NCBI GenBank assembly: GCA_947627685.1
Contig: CANQWZ010000054.1
Location: 1-8,696 of the forward strand
DNA length: 8,696 nucleotides
Reading direction: 5' to 3'
From: an uncultured Bacilli bacterium
Lineage (GTDB): Bacteria > Bacillota_I > Bacilli_A > ML615J-28 > CAG-313
Shown here: positions 5,393 through 8,696 of the stretch, in pieces
Numbering within the stretch: position 1 is the stretch's first letter
Layout of the letters: every line of letters begins with the position of its first letter
Made by a program: the position numbers and the translations under genes
The notes under the pieces: generated by a model
Databases searched by the model: none
The model's input: the letters and a program-made list of their open reading frames with translations, nothing else
Told to the model about the DNA's origin: nothing

Positions 5393-8086
5393 AAAAAATT
5401 AACTTCTAATCAAATTAGAAAATTATGGCTAGATTTCTTTGCTAGCAAAGGTCACAATATTATTCCTAGTGCATCATTAATACCTAATAATGATCCTAGT
5501 TTACTTTGGATTAATGCGGGTGTTGCACCCTTAAAAAAATATTTTGACGGGCGTGAAATTCCTAGTAATAATAGAATGTGTAATGTTCAAAAATGTATAA
5601 GAACTAATGATATTGATAATGTAGGAAAGACGGCTAGGCATCATACTTTTTTTGAAATGTTAGGTAACTTTTCTATCGGTAATTATTTTCGTGATGAAGT
5701 GTTAACTTGGGCATATGAGTTGCTATTTTCGGATCAGTGGTATGGCTTTGATAAAGAAAATATTTATATCACTTATTATCCTGAAGATAATGATACTTAT
5801 CAAAAATGGTTATCACTTGGCGTAAGTAGTGACCATCTTATACCAATAAAAGATAATTTTTGGGAAATAGGGGAAGGACCTTGTGGACCAGATACCGAAA
5901 TCTTTTATGATCGGGGAATAAAATATGATCCTAAGAATTTAGGTATTAAATTACTAACTGATGATATTGAAAATGATCGTTACATTGAAATTTGGAATAT
6001 TGTTTTTAGTCAGTTTAATAGTGTGCCAGGCTTAAAACGTAGTGAATATCCCGAACTTCCAAGTAAAAATATTGATACAGGAAGTGGTTTAGAGCGTTTA
6101 ACATGTATTTTTCAAGGTACTGAAACTAATTATGAAACCGATCTATTTTGGCCTTTAATTACTTATTTGGAAAAGATTACTAATCATAAATATAGTAGTG
6201 CTACCGATAAAATGGCTTTTAGAGTTATTGTTGACCATATTAGGAGTGTAACTTTTGCGATAAGTGATGGTGCTATTTTGTCTAATGAAGGACGTGGCTA
6301 TGTTTTAAGAAGAATTTTGCGAAGAGCAGTACGATATGGTAGAAATTTAGGCATTGATGGTGCTTTCCTTTATAAAATGGTTAGTATTGTAGTGGATACT
6401 ATGAAAGAATTTTATCCATATCTACAAGAAAAGCAGGCTATTGTTGAAAAAATTGTTAAATTAGAAGAAGAAAATTTCTTGAAAACTTTAGCAAATGGCG
6501 AAAAGAAGTTAAATGAAATTATTAAACATTGTACAAATAATACCATATCAGGAACTGATGCTTTTTTATTGTATGATACATTTGGTTTTCCACTTGAATT
6601 AACAGAAGAAATTGCTGAACAATATGGTTATCAAATAGATGTCGATGCTTTTAATAAAGAATTAAAAGAACAAAAACAAAGAGCACGTTTAGCAATGCGT
6701 GATGCGCAATCGATGAGTACTCAAAATGCCGAATATATTAACTTCACGGTAGAATCATCATTTGTAGGGTATGAAAAGCTTAATAATTTAACCAAAGTAA
6801 TAGGTATATTTAAAGATGGTAAACGTGTTGATAGTAGTAATGGCTTTGCGCAAGTCGTTTTAGAACAAACACCTTTTTATGCTGAAATGGGAGGTCAAAT
6901 AGGTGATCAAGGTCAATTAATATATAATGATAAAGCCTTTAAAGTTTATGACACGCAAAAATTACCTAATGGTCAACATATTCATTTTGTTGATTTGCAA
7001 GAAGAAGTATTAAAAATGGGTGATGTTGTGGAAGCAAGAGTAGATGAAGATTTTAGAATAGCAGTTTCGAAAAATCATTCGGCTACCCATCTTTTAAACG
7101 AATCACTACGGTCAATTTTAGGTAAACATGTAGTACAACAAGGTTCACAAGTAACAAACGAAGGGTTGCGTTTTGATTTTAATCACTATGAAAACATAAC
7201 TTCACAAAATATTCTTGCCATTGAAGAAAAAGTTAGATCTGTAATTAAGGCTGGTTATCAAGTTCAAACCATTGAAACAACCCTTGCTAAAGCAAAAGAA
7301 CTAGGTGCACAAGCGCTTTTTGGTGAAAAATATGGTAATACCGTTAGACTGGTGGATATGACTTTTAGTAAAGAATTATGTGGTGGTACACATGTTAAAA
7401 ATGTAGCCGAAATAAGTAATTTTGCTATTACAAGCATTGAATCAAAAGGTTCTGGTATTTATCGTATCGAAGCTATTTCGGGTAGTGAAGTTATTAGCAA
7501 AATGAGTGCTATTCTAACTAAGGTTAAATCGGAAATCATCGAAATTTTAAATAAAATTAATAATTTAGTTACCAAAGCTAACGAAGATGGTTATAGCCTT
7601 AATGAAGTTAAATTAGATTTACCAATTATTAAGGGTAGCTATCAAGATGTTTTAGATTATCGTAATTGTTTTGAAAGGGCAAAAAAATTGCAAAAAGATG
7701 TTGAAAAAAATTATGATAGTTTAAAAAGAGCCACTGAATCAAGTAATTATCGCTTATTTGAAGATAAAATGTACCAGATTAATGAAATTAAGGTTTTGGT
7801 TGAAAAAGTAAATGGCATGGAAGTAAATGTCCTAAAAGATATTGTTGATAAAGTAGCTAATGATTTTGAAAAATGTGTAATCTTTTTTGCCGATGTTGTA
7901 GATGAAAATAAAGTCGTTTTTATTGCTAAAGCCAAAAACAATAATATTAACTGTGGCATGCTAGTAAAAGAGGCCGCTCTTATTTGTGGTGGTAATGGTG
8001 GAGGCCGTGCAGATTTTGCGCAAGCAGGTGGCAAAGACATTAGTAAAGTTGATGAGGCCATAAAGGCGATAAAAGGTAAACTATAA
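5390..8086 (+). CDS. alaS: Alanine--tRNA ligase
   Basis: A class II aminoacyl-tRNA synthetase that charges tRNA-Ala in the cytoplasm and hydrolyses mischarged Ser/Gly-tRNA-Ala. From the TTG start it is 898 residues, slightly above the common 870-880. The catalytic core has TARHHTFFEMLGNFSIGNYF, GEGPCGPDTEIFYD and the motif 3 region NIDTGSGLERL. The editing domain has HSATH (His563, His567) and CGGTH (Cys664, His668), the zinc-binding set, so proofreading looks intact. The C-Ala domain ends in GGNGGGRADFAQAGG. The T-box leader directly upstream controls it. The TAA stop overlaps the ruvX ATG by one base (TAATG), indicating translational coupling. The IreB-family gene usually found downstream in Firmicutes is not here. 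Confidence 0.97.
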   Translation: MKKLTSNQIRKLWLDFFASKGHNIIPSASLIPNNDPSLLWINAGVAPLKKYFDGREIPSNNRMCNVQKCIRTNDIDNVGKTARHHTFFEMLGNFSIGNYFRDEVLTWAYELLFSDQWYGFDKENIYITYYPEDNDTYQKWLSLGVSSDHLIPIKDNFWEIGEGPCGPDTEIFYDRGIKYDPKNLGIKLLTDDIENDRYIEIWNIVFSQFNSVPGLKRSEYPELPSKNIDTGSGLERLTCIFQGTETNYETDLFWPLITYLEKITNHKYSSATDKMAFRVIVDHIRSVTFAISDGAILSNEGRGYVLRRILRRAVRYGRNLGIDGAFLYKMVSIVVDTMKEFYPYLQEKQAIVEKIVKLEEENFLKTLANGEKKLNEIIKHCTNNTISGTDAFLLYDTFGFPLELTEEIAEQYGYQIDVDAFNKELKEQKQRARLAMRDAQSMSTQNAEYINFTVESSFVGYEKLNNLTKVIGIFKDGKRVDSSNGFAQVVLEQTPFYAEMGGQIGDQGQLIYNDKAFKVYDTQKLPNGQHIHFVDLQEEVLKMGDVVEARVDEDFRIAVSKNHSATHLLNESLRSILGKHVVQQGSQVTNEGLRFDFNHYENITSQNILAIEEKVRSVIKAGYQVQTIETTLAKAKELGAQALFGEKYGNTVRLVDMTFSKELCGGTHVKNVAEISNFAITSIESKGSGIYRIEAISGSEVISKMSAILTKVKSEIIEILNKINNLVTKANEDGYSLNEVKLDLPIIKGSYQDVLDYRNCFERAKKLQKDVEKNYDSLKRATESSNYRLFEDKMYQINEIKVLVEKVNGMEVNVLKDIVDKVANDFEKCVIFFADVVDENKVVFIAKAKNNNINCGMLVKEAALICGGNGGGRADFAQAGGKDISKVDEAIKAIKGKL

Positions 8087-8505
8087 TGCGTTACTTAGGA
8101 CTTGATTTAGGCAATAGGACTTGTGGTATTGCGATAAGCGATCCCATGGGTATTATTGCTAACTCAATTGAAACTATACATTTTAAAGAGAAAGATTTGC
8201 AAAAATGTCTAGAATGTGTTAAAATATACATCGCTGATAGAAAGATTGAAAAAATAGTTTTAGGATTACCTAAAAATATGAACGGAACGTTAGGACCACA
8301 GTCAGAATACATTTTAACTTTTAAAGCGATGTTGGAATCCGCAACAGGTCTTGAAGTGATCTTATATGATGAACGTCTTTCAACTGTTGAAGTTACTAAA
8401 ATAATGATATCAGCTGATTTAAGTAGAGCAAAACGCAAAAATAATGTTGATAAACTTGCAGCGACCTTGATTTTGCAATCCTACTTAGATAGTATAAAAA
8501 AATAG
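8086..8505 (+). CDS. ruvX: Putative pre-16S rRNA nuclease RuvX/YqgF (RNase H-like)
   Basis: 139 residues, the usual size for the YqgF/RuvX family. The RNase H-like fold is marked by the N-terminal GLDLGNRTCGIAISDP (acidic residue D7). VLGLPKNMNGTLGPQSE is at 58-74, DERLSTVEV at 95-103 and VDKLAATLILQSYLD at 121-135, where D122 is the last conserved acidic residue. The family is associated with 5'-end maturation of 16S rRNA; the older name came from a proposed Holliday-junction resolvase role. The ATG overlaps the alaS stop by one base. AAAAGG at 8071-8076, inside the alaS end, serves as Shine-Dalgarno nine bases upstream, so translation is probably coupled to alaS. The TAG stop overlaps the strong AGGAGG of the next gene. 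Confidence 0.95.
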   Translation: MRYLGLDLGNRTCGIAISDPMGIIANSIETIHFKEKDLQKCLECVKIYIADRKIEKIVLGLPKNMNGTLGPQSEYILTFKAMLESATGLEVILYDERLSTVEVTKIMISADLSRAKRKNNVDKLAATLILQSYLDSIKK

Positions 8506-8514
8506 GAGGAAATG

Positions 8515-8655
8515 ATGAATAAACAAAATCCAATTGATGGTCAACTTACAATTATTGATGATGAAGGCAATGAAAAATTATGTCAAATTTTATTTACCTT
8601 AGATTCCGAAGAATTTGGTAAAAAATATGTGATTTTTTATGCAAAAAAAGCCTAA
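8515..8655 (+). CDS. Short DUF1292 family protein (YrzB-like), apparently lacking the C-terminal half
   Basis: A 46-residue reading frame starting MNKQNPIDGQLTIIDD. The core DDEGNEKLCQILFTLDSEEFGKKYVIFY is the recognisable N-terminal half of DUF1292 (YrzB family), whose members are usually about 80-100 residues with an acidic second half. Here the protein stops after AKKA at TAA 8653-8655. AGGAGG (8504-8509) is five bases from ATG 8515; an ATG at 8512 is only two bases away and less likely. The position after ruvX is where yrzB sits in Bacillus, supporting the assignment. The molecular function of the family is unknown to me. The stop codon lies inside the 5' arm of the next hairpin, so the gene either became a minimal version or lost its tail. 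The core and strong RBS suggest it is still expressed. Confidence 0.85.
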   Translation: MNKQNPIDGQLTIIDDEGNEKLCQILFTLDSEEFGKKYVIFYAKKA

Positions 8656-8673
8656 CGTTAAGGTTAGGCTTTT
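8646..8673 (+). terminator. Terminator at the end of the alaS-ruvX-DUF1292 unit, possibly bidirectional
   Basis: AAAAGCCTAAC (8646-8656) and GTTAGGCTTTT (8663-8673) form a perfect 11-bp stem with a 6-base loop (8657-8662). On the + strand the T run is only four bases. On the - strand the same hairpin is followed by seven T (complement of 8643-8649), so it looks better as a terminator for a convergent gene outside the window. It overlaps the last codons and the stop of the DUF1292 gene. Confidence 0.75.
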
Positions 8674-8696
8674 AAAAATTAAATGATCTTTAAATT

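Noticed and set aside
7747..8438. Long - strand open frames opposite the end of alaS and ruvX
   Set aside because: They lie fully opposite well-identified conserved genes and resemble no family I know.
8642..8685. Possible frameshift at the A7 run that would extend the DUF1292 protein
   Set aside because: The alternative frame reads QKKPNVKVRLLKIK then TGA. This is basic and unlike the acidic DUF1292 C-terminal half, so it does not restore the family.
1..8696. Use of TGA as tryptophan (Mycoplasma-type code)
   Set aside because: All 14 tryptophans counted in the genes are TGG and none of the genes has an in-frame TGA, so the standard bacterial code fits.

Overview
The window looks like the chromosome of a low-GC Gram-positive bacterium (Bacillota, or a Mollicutes-like relative such as an RF39, Erysipelotrichia or Acholeplasma-type lineage). 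The DNA is visibly AT-rich, with Shine-Dalgarno sites of the AGGAGG type and an alanine T-box leader. The gene set (gap, an AI-2E family permease, alaS, ruvX, a DUF1292 gene) is typical of this phylum. All 14 tryptophans I counted in the genes are TGG, no gene contains an in-frame TGA, and all stops are TAA or TAG. This favours the standard bacterial code over the Mycoplasma code. The exact lineage cannot be fixed from this sequence.

Layout, all genes on the + strand: (1) 1-250: the last 64 codons of gap and a clear hairpin terminator. (2) 316-1359: an eight-helix-type AI-2E/YtvI/PerM family permease. (3) 1360-1656: a gene-free, very AT-rich spacer with repeated inverted TAGCA motifs, ending in a near-consensus promoter (TTTACA - 17 bp - TGATATAAT) and a 9-bp hairpin at the predicted transcript start. 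(4) 1657-5136: two adjacent genes that look like diverged paralogues. Each protein has six predicted membrane helices, a long coiled coil, a ~100-residue globular domain and an Ala/Lys/Glu/Arg-rich charged tail. Their function is unknown to me. (5) 5156-5365: an alanine T-box riboswitch with a resolvable antiterminator/terminator switch. (6) 5390-8086: alaS, starting at TTG. (7) 8086-8505: ruvX, overlapping the alaS stop by one base. (8) 8515-8655: an unusually short DUF1292 gene whose stop codon lies in the stem of a probable bidirectional terminator.

The AI-2E permease, alaS, ruvX and DUF1292 genes form a neighbourhood familiar from Bacillus-type genomes. Two features depart from it. The paralogous membrane/coiled-coil pair sits between the permease and alaS, and the small IreB-type gene usually found between alaS and ruvX is absent. 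The paralogous pair, with its own strong promoter and leader hairpin, is the best candidate here for an undescribed system. I see no intrinsic terminator between it and the T-box, so some alaS transcription may read through from it.
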